The position numbers were made by a program, and so were the translations under genes. From Rhodococcus qingshengii JCM 15477 (GTDB lineage Bacteria > Actinomycetota > Actinomycetes > Mycobacteriales > Mycobacteriaceae): a DNA stretch of 64,000 nucleotides. Position 1 is the stretch's first letter; each line of letters begins with the position of its first letter. This document shows, one piece after another, positions 53,535 through 63,706 of this stretch. The stretch lies in contig NZ_CP096563.1 of the NCBI RefSeq assembly GCF_023221595.1, positions 2,338,501 through 2,402,500 of the forward strand. Reading direction: 5' to 3'. The notes under the pieces were generated by a model, which saw only the letters and a program-made list of their open reading frames with translations, was not told the origin of the DNA and did no database searches.

Positions 53535-56510
53535 GTGGGCATGCGGCCCCCCGCAGGTTTACCCTCTCTGTCCAGACGCAGTCGAATCTTGTTGGTGGTG
53601 GCTGTCGTAGTGGCGGCCTTGCTGCTCGTGGGGCCGCGACTGATCGGCATGTACACGGACTGGTTGTGGTTCGGCGAAGTCGGCTTCCGCGGTGTCTTCA
53701 CCAAGGTTCTGCTGACGCGATTCGTGCTCTTCCTGGTCGTCGGAATTGTCGTCGGCGCCATCGTGTGGCTCGCGATGCTTCTCGCGTACCGCGCACGCCC
53801 GGTGTTCGTCCCGGTCTCCGGGCCCAATGATCCGATCGCGCGCTACCGCACCACCGTTATGTCGCGTCTTCGTCTGTTCGGCGTGATCATTCCGGTAGCG
53901 ATCGGCATCCTGTCCGGTCTCATCGCGCAGGCCAACTGGGTCACTATCCAGTTGTTCCTCAACGGCCAGGCATTCGGTATCACCGATCCGCAGTTCAACA
54001 TGGACGTCAGCTTCTACACGTTCGATCTGCCGTTCTACCGTTTCGTTCTCAACTGGTTGTTCGTCTCGATCCTGCTGGCTTTCGTGGCAAATCTGATCAC
54101 CCACTACGTTTTCGGTGGAATCAAATTGGCCGGACGAGCGGGGACGTTCACTACCGCCGCTCGTGTGCAGTTGGCTGTTCTGGCCGGCACTTTCGTGCTG
54201 TTGAAGGCCGTCGCCTACTGGCTCGATCGCTACTCGTTGCTTTCGAGCGGCCGTAAAGAGCCGACGTTCACCGGCCCGGGATACACGGACATCATGGCTG
54301 TGCTCCCGGCAAAGCTGATATTGATGTCCATCGCGATCATCTGTGCTTTGGCTTTCTTCGCTGCGATCTTCACCCGCGACCTTCGTATCCCGGCTATGGC
54401 CGTTGCTCTGCTGGTTCTCTCGTCCGTGCTCGTAGGCGCAGTCTGGCCGATGATCGTCGAGCAGTTCTCCGTCAAGCCCAACGCGGCGGACAAGGAGAGT
54501 ACGTACATCGAGCGGAACATCGCGGCCACCAGGCAGGCCTACGGAATCACGGACGACAAGGTCACATATCAGCCTTACTCGGGTGACGGCGACGCAATTC
54601 CGCGCGAGGTGCCGGCAGACGTCACCACTATTGCCAATGCTCGTCTCCTCGATCCGAACATTCTGTCGCCCACTTTCACCCAGCAGCAACAGCGTCAGAA
54701 CTTCTACGGGTTCCCGCCCTCGCTCGACATCGATCGCTACGACATCGACGGTGAGATGCGCGACTACATCGTGGCGGCGCGTGAGATCTCACCGAACAAC
54801 CTGCAGGGAAACCAGACGGACTGGATCAACAAGCACACGGTCTACACCCACGGCGACGGCTTGGTGGCCGCTCCGGCGAACAAGATCACTGCGCCGGTCC
54901 TGGACCCGACGAAGGACAACGCGAACAACAACAATGCGGGCTACCCGATCTACACGGTCAGCGACATCGCCTCGCAGGACGCGGGAACACAGGTCATCAA
55001 GGTCGATCAACCGCGCATCTACTACGGCGAGGTCATCGGTCAAGGCGCTGACGACTACGCAATCGTCGGTGGTGCCGGTGGTTCGGAAGCTCGCGAATAC
55101 GACACGGAGCAGACCAAGTACACCTACACCGGTTCCGGCGGCGTCTCCATCGGAAACTGGGTCAATCGCTTGGCTTTCGCGGCGAAGTACACGGAGAGGA
55201 ACATTCTCTTCTCGGGTGCCGTCGGTTCGGATTCCAAGATCATCTACAACCGTGATCCTCGCGATCGCGTCGGTCAGGTTGCTCCGTGGTTGACCACTGA
55301 CGGAGATGCGTACCCGGCCGCAGTCGACGGCAAGATCGTCTGGATCGTCGATGCGTACACCACGCTGGAGAACTACCCGTACGCACAGCGCAGTTCGCTG
55401 GACGGACTGGTCGCGGACAGTGTGGATGCAACGACCGGTCGTTTGTTGCCGAAGAAGGAAGTCTCGTACATCCGCAACTCGGTCAAGGCAACCGTCGATG
55501 CCTACGACGGCACCGTGACGCTCTATCAGGTCGACGACAACGACCCGGTACTCAATGCGTGGAAGGGTGTGTTCCCGGACACGGTCAAGCCGCAGAGTGA
55601 TATCTCGGACGATCTGCGGGCACACTTCCGCTATCCCGAAGACCTGTTCAAGGTTCAGCGGGAAATGTTGGCGAAGTACCACGTCGACAATCCGACCGAG
55701 TTCTTCACCAACAACGCTTTCTGGTCGGTGCCCAACGAGCCGACGGTGGAGAATTCGAAGGAAAATGAACCGCCGTACTACGTGATGGTGGGGGACCAGG
55801 AAACCGGCGCGCCGTCGTTCCGGCTCACAAGTCCGATGGTGGGATTCCAGCGAGACTTCCTGTCGGCTTACATCACCGTGAATTCGGATCCGAAGGACTA
55901 CGGCAAGATCACTGTTCTGCAGTTGCCCGTCAACAAACAGACGCAGGGTCCGTCACAGTCGCAGAACTCGATGATCTCGGATGCTCGCGTGGGCTCGGAG
56001 AAGGCACTGCTGGAGAGAACCAACACGATCCGATACGGCAACCAGTTGGCCTTGCCGATCGCAGAGGGTGGAATTCTCTACGTCGAACCCATGTATACCG
56101 AGCGAAGTAACACAACGACTTCGTTCCCGCAGCTTTCCCGAGTTCTGGTGAGTTACCAGGAGTCTGCGAAGGCTGGCAGCAGGGTTCGTGTCGGTTACGC
56201 ATCCACGTTGGCCGAGGCGCTCGATCAGGTCTTCGACAATGGTGGAGCCGCGGGTGCTGCCACCGCACCGGGTGGAACTGCCACGACGGAACCGCCGGCG
56301 GGAACCGGGACCACCCCCGCGCCGACGGCGCCGACGACGCCTACAGGTCCGGCATCATCGGAAGATGTGTCGAAGGCTCTGGCAGAGGTCAACGCTGCCA
56401 TGGATGCATTGAAGTCTGCGCAACAGACTGGTGACTTCAGTGGTTACGGAGCCGCGCTGGATCGCCTGCAGAAGGCGGTTGACGCTTACCAGGCGCTGCC
56501 GCCCAGTTAG
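53535..56510 (+). CDS. UPF0182 large membrane protein
   Basis: About 991 residues. Seven transmembrane helices in the first about 330 residues, then a long exported domain and a Thr/Pro/Ala-rich linker before a final helix. Homologue of Rv3193c; function unproved, with mutant data in mycobacteria suggesting an envelope role. GTG 53535 is chosen for its GGAG site; the open frame upstream lacks similarity. Confidence 0.9.
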   Translation: MGMRPPAGLPSLSRRSRILLVVAVVVAALLLVGPRLIGMYTDWLWFGEVGFRGVFTKVLLTRFVLFLVVGIVVGAIVWLAMLLAYRARPVFVPVSGPNDPIARYRTTVMSRLRLFGVIIPVAIGILSGLIAQANWVTIQLFLNGQAFGITDPQFNMDVSFYTFDLPFYRFVLNWLFVSILLAFVANLITHYVFGGIKLAGRAGTFTTAARVQLAVLAGTFVLLKAVAYWLDRYSLLSSGRKEPTFTGPGYTDIMAVLPAKLILMSIAIICALAFFAAIFTRDLRIPAMAVALLVLSSVLVGAVWPMIVEQFSVKPNAADKESTYIERNIAATRQAYGITDDKVTYQPYSGDGDAIPREVPADVTTIANARLLDPNILSPTFTQQQQRQNFYGFPPSLDIDRYDIDGEMRDYIVAAREISPNNLQGNQTDWINKHTVYTHGDGLVAAPANKITAPVLDPTKDNANNNNAGYPIYTVSDIASQDAGTQVIKVDQPRIYYGEVIGQGADDYAIVGGAGGSEAREYDTEQTKYTYTGSGGVSIGNWVNRLAFAAKYTERNILFSGAVGSDSKIIYNRDPRDRVGQVAPWLTTDGDAYPAAVDGKIVWIVDAYTTLENYPYAQRSSLDGLVADSVDATTGRLLPKKEVSYIRNSVKATVDAYDGTVTLYQVDDNDPVLNAWKGVFPDTVKPQSDISDDLRAHFRYPEDLFKVQREMLAKYHVDNPTEFFTNNAFWSVPNEPTVENSKENEPPYYVMVGDQETGAPSFRLTSPMVGFQRDFLSAYITVNSDPKDYGKITVLQLPVNKQTQGPSQSQNSMISDARVGSEKALLERTNTIRYGNQLALPIAEGGILYVEPMYTERSNTTTSFPQLSRVLVSYQESAKAGSRVRVGYASTLAEALDQVFDNGGAAGAATAPGGTATTEPPAGTGTTPAPTAPTTPTGPASSEDVSKALAEVNAAMDALKSAQQTGDFSGYGAALDRLQKAVDAYQALPPS

Positions 56511-56531
56511 TCGACCTCGTTCGTGAGTCAC

Positions 56532-56567
56532 AGAAGGCCCGCCATCCGACCGGATGGCGGGCCTTCT
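56532..56567. terminator. Bidirectional terminator between UPF0182 and rpf genes
   Basis: A 16-bp perfect stem AGAAGGCCCGCCATCC with its complement (loop 56548-56551), followed by TGTGTTCT. Convergent genes flank it. Confidence 0.88.
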
Positions 56568-56598
56568 TGTGTTCTCAGGTGAAGCTGTACGAGCTGAA

Positions 56599-57386
<788 letters not shown>

Positions 57387-58829
57387 ACCTGTGGATGGTT
57401 CTCGGCGAGGCGGCGTGAGTGGGCGCACCTTCCCGGGAATGATCTGAAATTCCATCAGCTCTGATCAGGACCGGCGTTGGCGCGCTGGTTCGGGAAGGTA
57501 CGCCCATGCTCACGGTAGTTCAGGATCAGCAATCCTCCAACGACGACAGCGGTGTTGGTCGGTCGTTGCTTGACGAGATCGTTCGCGACGGTGCCCGGCA
57601 GATGCTCGCGGCGGCGTTGGCCGCCGAAGTCGCCGCATACATCGAGCAGTTCGCCGAGCATCTCGATGAGCACGGCCGGCGGCTGGTGGTCCGCAACGGC
57701 TATCACCACGAGCGTGACGTGCTCACCGCGGCGGGGGCGGTGACGGTGACCGCACCGCGGGTCAACGACCGCCGTGTCGACGCCGAGACCGGTGAACGGC
57801 AACGGTTTTCCTCGGCGATCCTGCCGGCGTGGTCACGCAAGTCCCCGCAGATGACCGAGGTGTTGCCGCTGCTGTACCTGCACGGGCTGTCCAGCGGCGA
57901 CTTCGGTGCGGCGTTGGAGCAGTTCCTCGGCACTGGTGCCGGGCTGTCGGCCTCGACGATCACCCGGCTGACCGCGCAATGGCAGGACGAGGCGAAGGCC
58001 TTCGCCGACCGGGATCTCTCGGGCACCGATTTCGTGTACCTATGGGTCGACGGCATCCATCTCAAGGTCCGCCTGGAGCAGGAGAAGCTGTGCTTGCTCG
58101 TGATGATCGGCGTCCGCGCCGACGGCCGCAAGGAGCTCGTCGCGCTCACCGATGGGTTCCGGGAGTCCACAGAGTCGTGGGCTGATCTGCTGCGCTCATG
58201 CCGACGCCGCGGGATGACCGCCCCGGTGCTGGCCGTCGGTGATGGGGCGCTGGGGTTCTGGAAGGCACTGCGGGAGGTGTTTCCGGATACCCGTGAACAG
58301 CGCTGCTGGTTTCACAAGCAGGCCAATGTGCTTGCTGCGCTGCCCAAGTCGGCTCATCCAGGTGCGACCGCGGCGATGCGGGAAATCTACAACGCCGAGG
58401 ACATCGACAAGGCCCAGGTCGCGATCAAGGCCTTCGAGGTAGATTACGGCGCGAAGTACCCCAAGGCGGTCGCCAAGATCGTCGACGACGCCGACGTGCT
58501 CCTGGAGTTCTACCGGTACCCGGCCGAGCACTGGATCCACTTGCGCACTACGAATCCGATCGAATCGACGTTTGCGACCGTGCGGTTGCGAACCAAGGTC
58601 ACCAAGGGCCCTGGGTCACGCGCAGCGGGGATTGCCATGGCCTACAAGCTGATCGACGCCGCACAAGCCCGCTGGCGGGCGGTCAACGCCCCCCATCTGG
58701 TCGCGCTGGTCCGTGCCGGCGCGGTGTTCCACAAAGGCAAGCTGCTCGAACGACCCATCGACATCTCACCCGCTGAGCCCGACGAATCAAGCGAAACGGA
58801 GGTCGCCTGAAACACCCTCATCCACAGGT
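57387..58829 (+). mobile_element. IS256-family insertion sequence, about 1.44 kb
   Basis: The ends are inverted: ACCTGTGGATG at 57387-57397 and CATCCACAGGT at 58819-58829, with an additional matched AGGCG about 15 bp inside each. The element contains one intact transposase gene. No convincing 8-bp target duplication is present (TGATCAGA left, CTTGACAA right), so the exact ends may differ by a few bases or the copy may have recombined. Confidence 0.82.
57506..58810 (+). CDS. IS256-family (Mutator) transposase
   Basis: 434 residues, intact. DDE catalytic region: first Asp in YLWVDGIHLKV near 193, second in AVGDGALGFW near 250, Glu in RTTNPIESTFATVR near 355, with the CWFHKQANVL C/H signature between. 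Family-typical length. It cuts and pastes or copies the element. Lower synonymous similarity to neighbours was not measured. Confidence 0.95.
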   Translation: MLTVVQDQQSSNDDSGVGRSLLDEIVRDGARQMLAAALAAEVAAYIEQFAEHLDEHGRRLVVRNGYHHERDVLTAAGAVTVTAPRVNDRRVDAETGERQRFSSAILPAWSRKSPQMTEVLPLLYLHGLSSGDFGAALEQFLGTGAGLSASTITRLTAQWQDEAKAFADRDLSGTDFVYLWVDGIHLKVRLEQEKLCLLVMIGVRADGRKELVALTDGFRESTESWADLLRSCRRRGMTAPVLAVGDGALGFWKALREVFPDTREQRCWFHKQANVLAALPKSAHPGATAAMREIYNAEDIDKAQVAIKAFEVDYGAKYPKAVAKIVDDADVLLEFYRYPAEHWIHLRTTNPIESTFATVRLRTKVTKGPGSRAAGIAMAYKLIDAAQARWRAVNAPHLVALVRAGAVFHKGKLLERPIDISPAEPDESSETEVA

Positions 58830-59083
58830 CTTGACAATATCTCGTCGATTCGCAATTTTCCGGACTGTCTGGTCTGCTCTCGACCCAAAATTTTAGCGTT
58901 TGTGCTGGTAGAGCCTTTCCGATGCCGTTTCGACGTACGTTCGTTACATGCTTGTTATGTGTTGATGCTCACGGGCATTTTGTGAACCCAGTCACCCGAT
59001 TCTTCGACTTTCAGGCGTGTATTTCGCTCCAGCGCAGGCGATTTGCGTTCCGTTCACCTGCTCGTGTAACTTTGTCCATGCAT
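58830..59083. other. Intergenic stretch between IS and tRNA
   Basis: 254 bp, more A/T-rich than the surroundings (CAATTTTCCGG, CCCAAAATTTTAGCG). No gene or clear repeat of the downstream tRNA is seen. On the minus strand it could hold the original rpf promoter now cut off by the IS. Confidence 0.4.
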
Positions 59084-59157
59084 CGCGGGGTGGAGCAGCT
59101 CGGTAGCTCGCTGGGCTCATAACCCAGAGGTCGCAGGTTCAAATCCTGTCCCCGCTA
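59084..59157 (+). tRNA. Initiator tRNA-fMet (CAT)
   Basis: 74-nt cloverleaf. Acceptor GCGGGG/CCCCGC with an unpaired first base (C against T), D arm, anticodon CAT at 59118-59120 on a stem CTGGG/CCCAG with three G:C pairs next to the loop, and T arm GCAGGTTCAAATCCTGT. The unpaired 1:72 position and the three G:C pairs are initiator hallmarks. CCA is not encoded. Confidence 0.92.
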
Positions 59158-59161
59158 CTAG

Positions 59162-59204
59162 AAAAGGACCGCCGCACTGGATTCCAGTGCGGCGGTCCTT
59201 TTTT
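59162..59204 (+). terminator. Terminator after initiator tRNA
   Basis: A 19-bp perfect stem (59162-59180 with 59184-59202) and TTTTTTG run immediately after the tRNA. Confidence 0.92.
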
Positions 59205-59230
59205 GTGCGCAGCCGTCGTAGGGTGGCGAC

Positions 59231-60007
59231 GTGCGACTCTCGAAGATTCTTTTGGCGATGGCGGTGACTACTTCGCTGGTGACCACCGCTCTGGCGTTCT
59301 CGGCAGGAAGCGCTGCCGCCGGTGGGCGGATCACCGATGCGAAGCGCGTGGTCTTCATCGTTCCGGGGCAGCAGCTCTACAACTCGGGAGAAACGCACCA
59401 GGCGACCTACCGCGCCCTCGACAAGGCACTGAGCGCTGCGGGCTACGAGACACACTTCGTCGACGCACCCGGCAAGATGATTGCGGCCGACGCCGAGCTG
59501 ATTGCCGATTCGATTCGCTCCTACGCTGCCGGCGCTGACTCCGTCGGGGTGATCGCGCACAGTGCGGGTGGACTGAGCTCCCGGTACTATGCGAAGTTCC
59601 TCGGTGGCTCCGAAGTAGTGGATTCATTCGTCGCCATCGGTGCGCCACAGTACGGTAGCCCCGGTGGCTGCGTACAAGGCCCTGCCGACGGTTACGACAC
59701 CTGCATGTTCTCCGAAGTTCTCACCAAGCTCAATGCCGGTGAGGACACTCCTGGATCTGCCTACTATTCGGTGGTGCAGAGTTCGGGCGAGTGGGCGGAC
59801 GGTCGGTTGGACGGGGGCCAGTGCCGGGTGTACGTCGATGGCGTTCCCGGGGCCGGAACCGGAGGAGACCACCTCACCGAGCTCGAGCATCCAGAGGTCA
59901 TCTCGGGAGCGATCAGCGCTTTGGGGCGCGACTGTGTCGGTACGTTCGTGGACGAGAACGACGGCGACATCACCTGGCCTGACACACTGTTTCCGTCATT
60001 TCGGTAA
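59231..60007 (+). CDS. Secreted lipase/esterase-like alpha/beta-hydrolase
   Basis: 258 residues, GTG start. Signal peptide with cleavage near SAAAGG (about residue 30). Mature enzyme: VFIVPGQQLYNSGET strand-loop, nucleophile elbow IAHSAGGLSS near 111, and a probable catalytic His in TGGDHLTELEHPEV near 217. Cysteine pairs suggest disulfides. Substrate unknown. Convergent with the GntR gene, 4 nt apart. Confidence 0.85.
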   Translation: MRLSKILLAMAVTTSLVTTALAFSAGSAAAGGRITDAKRVVFIVPGQQLYNSGETHQATYRALDKALSAAGYETHFVDAPGKMIAADAELIADSIRSYAAGADSVGVIAHSAGGLSSRYYAKFLGGSEVVDSFVAIGAPQYGSPGGCVQGPADGYDTCMFSEVLTKLNAGEDTPGSAYYSVVQSSGEWADGRLDGGQCRVYVDGVPGAGTGGDHLTELEHPEVISGAISALGRDCVGTFVDENDGDITWPDTLFPSFR

Positions 60008-60011
60008 AGCT

Positions 60012-60656
60012 TCAGGTCCGGGTTGTTCGGACGAGTAGCCCGGCTACGTGTGCGCTCGCGGCAGTCCTCGCCCCCAAGGCGTCACCCGATTCGATGGCCG
60101 CGACTATACGTGCGTGCTCGGTGACGGCGATCCGCCGATTGAGCTCGAGGCTCCACATGTCCGAACGGTAGAGATGTGACTGTCCATCCAGACGATGCAG
60201 GGCTTCGCTGAGTGGGTGATTGCATGCAGTCTCACGAATCAAGGTGTGAAACTCGAGGTCGAGCTTCGAATCCCGACGCTGATCCGGCGGGCTCTCGAGA
60301 AGTTCGCGTTGCACCTGCACCATCTTGTTCAGCTGTGACACGGTTTCGTGCGTGGCATTGGCCGTGGCGTTGAACGCCGCGAGACCGTCGAGTACCTCAC
60401 GCACCTCGAAGACCGCGCGCAGAGACTCCGCGTCCAGCGAATCGACTTTTGCACCCGCATTCCGTGTGTGGACGGCGATGCCCTCGTAGATCAACTGCTG
60501 CACGGCCTCGCGGACCGGCGTTCGACTGACATTGAGCTTGCTCGCCAGCGCGGGAACACTCAGTGGTGTCCCCGGCGCCAGCTCTCCCGAAAAGATCAGT
60601 TCGCGAAGTGTCTCGTGCACGGACTCGGTGAGCAAAGCTCGTTCGGTGGTGGTCAT
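60012..60656 (-). CDS. FadR-subfamily GntR regulator of the terminal cluster
   Basis: 214 residues. Winged helix (LSVPALASKLNVSRTPVREAVQQLIYEGIAV, split across the domain) and FCD domain with metal-ligand pattern (D..H near 145, H near 190). ATG 60656 has GAGG 6 nt upstream; the frame opens at 60680. Last gene of the minus-strand operon, so it is co-made with the genes it probably controls. Confidence 0.92.
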   Translation of the reverse strand: MTTTERALLTESVHETLRELIFSGELAPGTPLSVPALASKLNVSRTPVREAVQQLIYEGIAVHTRNAGAKVDSLDAESLRAVFEVREVLDGLAAFNATANATHETVSQLNKMVQVQRELLESPPDQRRDSKLDLEFHTLIRETACNHPLSEALHRLDGQSHLYRSDMWSLELNRRIAVTEHARIVAAIESGDALGARTAASAHVAGLLVRTTRT

Positions 60657-60703
60657 CTTGTCCTCACTTCGATCCTGCACGATGTCGACGGTACCCGGGA
60701 GCG

Positions 60704-61774
60704 CTATCCAGCGGCGCGCACCCGGTCAGCGCTGCGACTGTCGACGTCGGGCGCCGTCGCGCCTTTCAGTCCGGCCACTTTGGCCGCGATGTTCTCAGCG
60801 ATCGTGATTGGCGGGTATCCCACTTCGCCCGGTGTGAGAGTCCCTGGCAGTGCTTCGATGACGGCGTCGTAGTTCCCGTCGAAAAAGAATGCGGCAGAGC
60901 GACGTCGGATGATCTGACCATCGACGATAGGTGGGTCGACTCGGTGCACTGTCGAGCGCCATCGGTCGTTCGTCCAGCGTGCCATCGCGTCGCCGAGGTT
61001 GATCAAGAGTGCGCCGTCGGCAGGTTGGACGTCGTGCCATACGCCGTCGGCACTCAGAACTTGAAGGCCCGGAACTTGATCTGCCCACAGGATGGTCAAG
61101 ATTCCGAAGTCGGTGTGAGCGCCCATTCCCGTCATGTCGCCGGAGATGCGGATCTCGCCCTCGGGCAGTGCGTAGTTGTTCATCTTCATCGCGTCGATCG
61201 AATGGTCGAGCATCGAATCGAAGTACCCGGGCTGCAATCCGAGAGCGTCGGTAAAGGCGCACATCAGGATTCGTGCCAAGCCCTGGGAATGACGGAAATA
61301 CTCTTCGATTGCCGGTCGGAATCCGGGCGCGGCCACGGGCCAGGTGTTGGCGGCGTAGCTGGACTCGGGTAGGTCGACGCCCGGATAGTCGCTCACCTCT
61401 GTGCCCACGACTATTGCTTCGTAGAAATCGTTCATCTGGTTCGCAGCGGCGACGCCCAGGCTCATGCTGAGTGATTCCGATTTCGGTGGTGAGTAGCCGC
61501 GGTTCTCGGACGAGGGACGGCGATAGTTGTTCTTCACCGTCAGTGGGAGAGCAAAGAACTCGTCGAGAGCGTCGGCCAGTCCTTTGGTCGCCGATCGTGG
61601 AATGCTGTGTCCGACAATCTGTATGAATCCGACCTCCCGGCACGCGCGATCGAGTTGAGCTGCCACTTCCGCACAGGCAGTGCTGTTGGTGGCGTTTGCA
61701 ACCGCTGCCTCGCCGCGGAGGTACGGGCTGATATCGATCGTAGGAATTTCGAAGACAGGAGTTTCGTGGGTCAT
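60704..61774 (-). CDS. Isopenicillin-N-synthase-family Fe(II) dioxygenase
   Basis: 356 residues. Non-heme iron triad: HTD near 220-222 (GAHTDFGILT) and a His in STVHRV near 277, with RRSAAFFF as the 2-oxoglutarate-binding Arg/Ser region. DIO_N domain at the N-terminus (IPTIDISPYL). Probably hydroxylates or cleaves the compound imported by the neighbouring ABC transporter. Overlaps the permease gene by 4 nt. Substrate unknown. Confidence 0.9.
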   Translation of the reverse strand: MTHETPVFEIPTIDISPYLRGEAAVANATNSTACAEVAAQLDRACREVGFIQIVGHSIPRSATKGLADALDEFFALPLTVKNNYRRPSSENRGYSPPKSESLSMSLGVAAANQMNDFYEAIVVGTEVSDYPGVDLPESSYAANTWPVAAPGFRPAIEEYFRHSQGLARILMCAFTDALGLQPGYFDSMLDHSIDAMKMNNYALPEGEIRISGDMTGMGAHTDFGILTILWADQVPGLQVLSADGVWHDVQPADGALLINLGDAMARWTNDRWRSTVHRVDPPIVDGQIIRRRSAAFFFDGNYDAVIEALPGTLTPGEVGYPPITIAENIAAKVAGLKGATAPDVDSRSADRVRAAG

Positions 61775-62676
61775 TTAAAGTCCTTGCGGCCGGACGTGTG
61801 CCACTTACCGACGAGCACACGTGAGAGGAATCCAAAGGCAGAGAAGACGAGGACACCGAACACCGACGCGATCACGATCGCGGCGATCAGATCCTCGGAC
61901 TGAAGGCGGCTTCGGTAGACGTCGAGCAGCGTTCCGATCCCGGGTTGTCCTTTGGCGAAGAACATGTCGCCGATGATGGCACCGACGACAACAAGGCCGG
62001 AGGCGGTGCGGATGCCGGTGAGAATAGCCGGCATTGCCGCTCGCAGTTCGAGTTTCACCAATCGATCCCAACGGGACGCGCGGCCGAGGGTGAAGAGTTC
62101 GTGCAGTCCGCGATCGACCGATTGCAATCCGAAGTGTGTGTTGGTGATGATCGGGAAGGCTGCGATGAGAACACACACCAGGGTACGCGCGGTCATACCG
62201 TAGCCGAACCAGAGCCCGATGAGGGGGACGATGGCGAGGATGGGAATGACCTGCAGCACAACGGCATAGGGATAGACGATCCGCTCGATCCACTTGGCCT
62301 GGCTCATCAGCACGCCGGTTCCGACGCCGACTGCCACCGCGACGACGAAGCCGACCAGTGCTACCTGTGCCGTCACTGCGAGGGCTTCGAGCATGGGCGA
62401 GAGGTGCTTCCAGTCGAGTAGCGACTTTGTCAGTACTTGACTCGGCGGCGGAAGGAGGAATCGACGTTCAGGGGAGAGAACGAGGTAGCTGACGATCGAC
62501 CACGCTGCGACCGCGCCGGCAAGTGAGAGCAGCGGATAGAGCAGGAAGGTGCCGAGCGCTCTCATTCGAGAGGGCCGTCCGGGCTGTGACTGTGCTCGCG
62601 CAGCGGTCGCAGAATCAGTGCGAACGGCGGAATTGCGTGCGGTGGTGCCCTGTTGCACTGCAAGGACTTCGGTCAT
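61771..62676 (-). CDS. ABC transporter permease (SsuC/TauC/NitT type)
   Basis: 301 residues, about six membrane helices. The EAA-type loop (ELFTLGRASRWDRLVKLELRAAMPAILTGIR) couples to the ATPase. Belongs to the nitrate/sulfonate/taurine/HMP-like importer class. Overlaps both neighbours by 4 nt. Confidence 0.92.
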   Translation of the reverse strand: MTEVLAVQQGTTARNSAVRTDSATAARAQSQPGRPSRMRALGTFLLYPLLSLAGAVAAWSIVSYLVLSPERRFLLPPPSQVLTKSLLDWKHLSPMLEALAVTAQVALVGFVVAVAVGVGTGVLMSQAKWIERIVYPYAVVLQVIPILAIVPLIGLWFGYGMTARTLVCVLIAAFPIITNTHFGLQSVDRGLHELFTLGRASRWDRLVKLELRAAMPAILTGIRTASGLVVVGAIIGDMFFAKGQPGIGTLLDVYRSRLQSEDLIAAIVIASVFGVLVFSAFGFLSRVLVGKWHTSGRKDFK

Positions 62677-63455
62677 CGTGAGCTCCCATGGAGACTGGCC
62701 GAGATCTCGGCGACGTGTTCGGTGTATCGGGCGTCGTAGCGCAGTTCCGGGCTACGCGGGTACGGGAAATCGATGTCCACGACCGAATGGATTCGTCCGG
62801 GCCGGGCGGTCATGACGACCACCTTGTTTGCGAGGTACACGGCCTCGGATACCGAGTGCGTGATGAACATCGAGGTGAACCCCTTGTCGGTGTAGAGCCT
62901 TTGCAGCTCTACCTGCATCTCCAGTCGTGTCATCTCGTCGAGAGCACCGAAAGGTTCGTCGAGCAGCATCACAGCAGGTGCGAGGGTGAGCGCACGCGCC
63001 AACGAGACACGCATCTTCATTCCGCCCGACAACGCGTTGGGCAGTTGTTTCGCAAAGTCCGCCAGGCCCACTGCGCGAATTGCCTCGTCGGCGCGCAACT
63101 TTCGGGCTGCTTTGTCGCCGCCACCGAGTTCGGCGGACAATTCGACGTTGGCCTGCACGGTTCGCCAGGGGAGGAGAGTCGGCTCCTGGAAGATGAAGCC
63201 AACTGATTCGGTGTCGAGGGCAACCGCGCCGCTGGTCGGTCGCTCGAGGCCGGCCGCCATGCGCAACAAAGTCGACTTGCCGCAGCCGGAGGGTCCGACC
63301 ACGGCGACGAAGTCTCCTCGCTCCACGTTCAGATCGATGCCGTCCAGCGCGACAGTGCCGGTATCGAACTTCTTGACGACATCGGAAAAGACCATCTGCA
63401 TCGGTGCGGTGAGCTTGCGAGCGTCGGCATCCTGCATCGTGTTCGCGAGTTCCAT
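62673..63455 (-). CDS. ABC transporter ATPase (SsuB/TauB type)
   Basis: 260 residues. Walker A GPSGCGKST near 55, Q loop FIFQEPTLLPW, signature NALSGGMKMR, Walker B VMLLDEPFGALDE, H loop ITHS. Energises import with the adjacent permease and the divergent substrate-binding lipoprotein. First gene of the minus-strand operon. Confidence 0.95.
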   Translation of the reverse strand: MELANTMQDADARKLTAPMQMVFSDVVKKFDTGTVALDGIDLNVERGDFVAVVGPSGCGKSTLLRMAAGLERPTSGAVALDTESVGFIFQEPTLLPWRTVQANVELSAELGGGDKAARKLRADEAIRAVGLADFAKQLPNALSGGMKMRVSLARALTLAPAVMLLDEPFGALDEMTRLEMQVELQRLYTDKGFTSMFITHSVSEAVYLANKVVVMTARPGRIHSVVDIDFPYPRSPELRYDARYTEHVAEISASLHGSSR

Positions 63456-63490
63456 CTGAGCCTCCGGTTCAATATCGCATGCAAAAGTTC

Positions 63491-63515
63491 TTCAAGATGT
63501 ATGAACCATCTTGAA
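63491..63515. promoter_or_regulatory. 25-bp palindromic operator of the divergent cluster
   Basis: TTCAAGATG - 7 nt - CATCTTGAA, a perfect 9-bp inverted repeat, 36 nt upstream of the ATPase start in the 251-bp divergent region. A likely binding site for the cluster's GntR. Flanked by three TTGCATG-type copies (63477-63484 inverted, 63516-63524, 63617-63625). Confidence 0.62.
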
Positions 63516-63706
63516 TTGCATGTATGTCGCCTAGATTGCTGAATGTAAATGTGAGGTGACATTGCAGGTGAAGCGAGAATCCTGGCGCGCGTTACCTGAT
63601 GGAAACAACTAGTCGATTGCATGTAATCCATGTGCTGCAGAATGTGCACATCGGATCATCCTTCCTGGTTCGCCCACATCCCAATTGTTTTCACGAAGGA
63701 GACGCT

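Noticed and set aside
59084..60007. Genomic island integrated at the initiator tRNA
   Set aside because: No integrase and no repeat of the tRNA 3' end was seen within the window.
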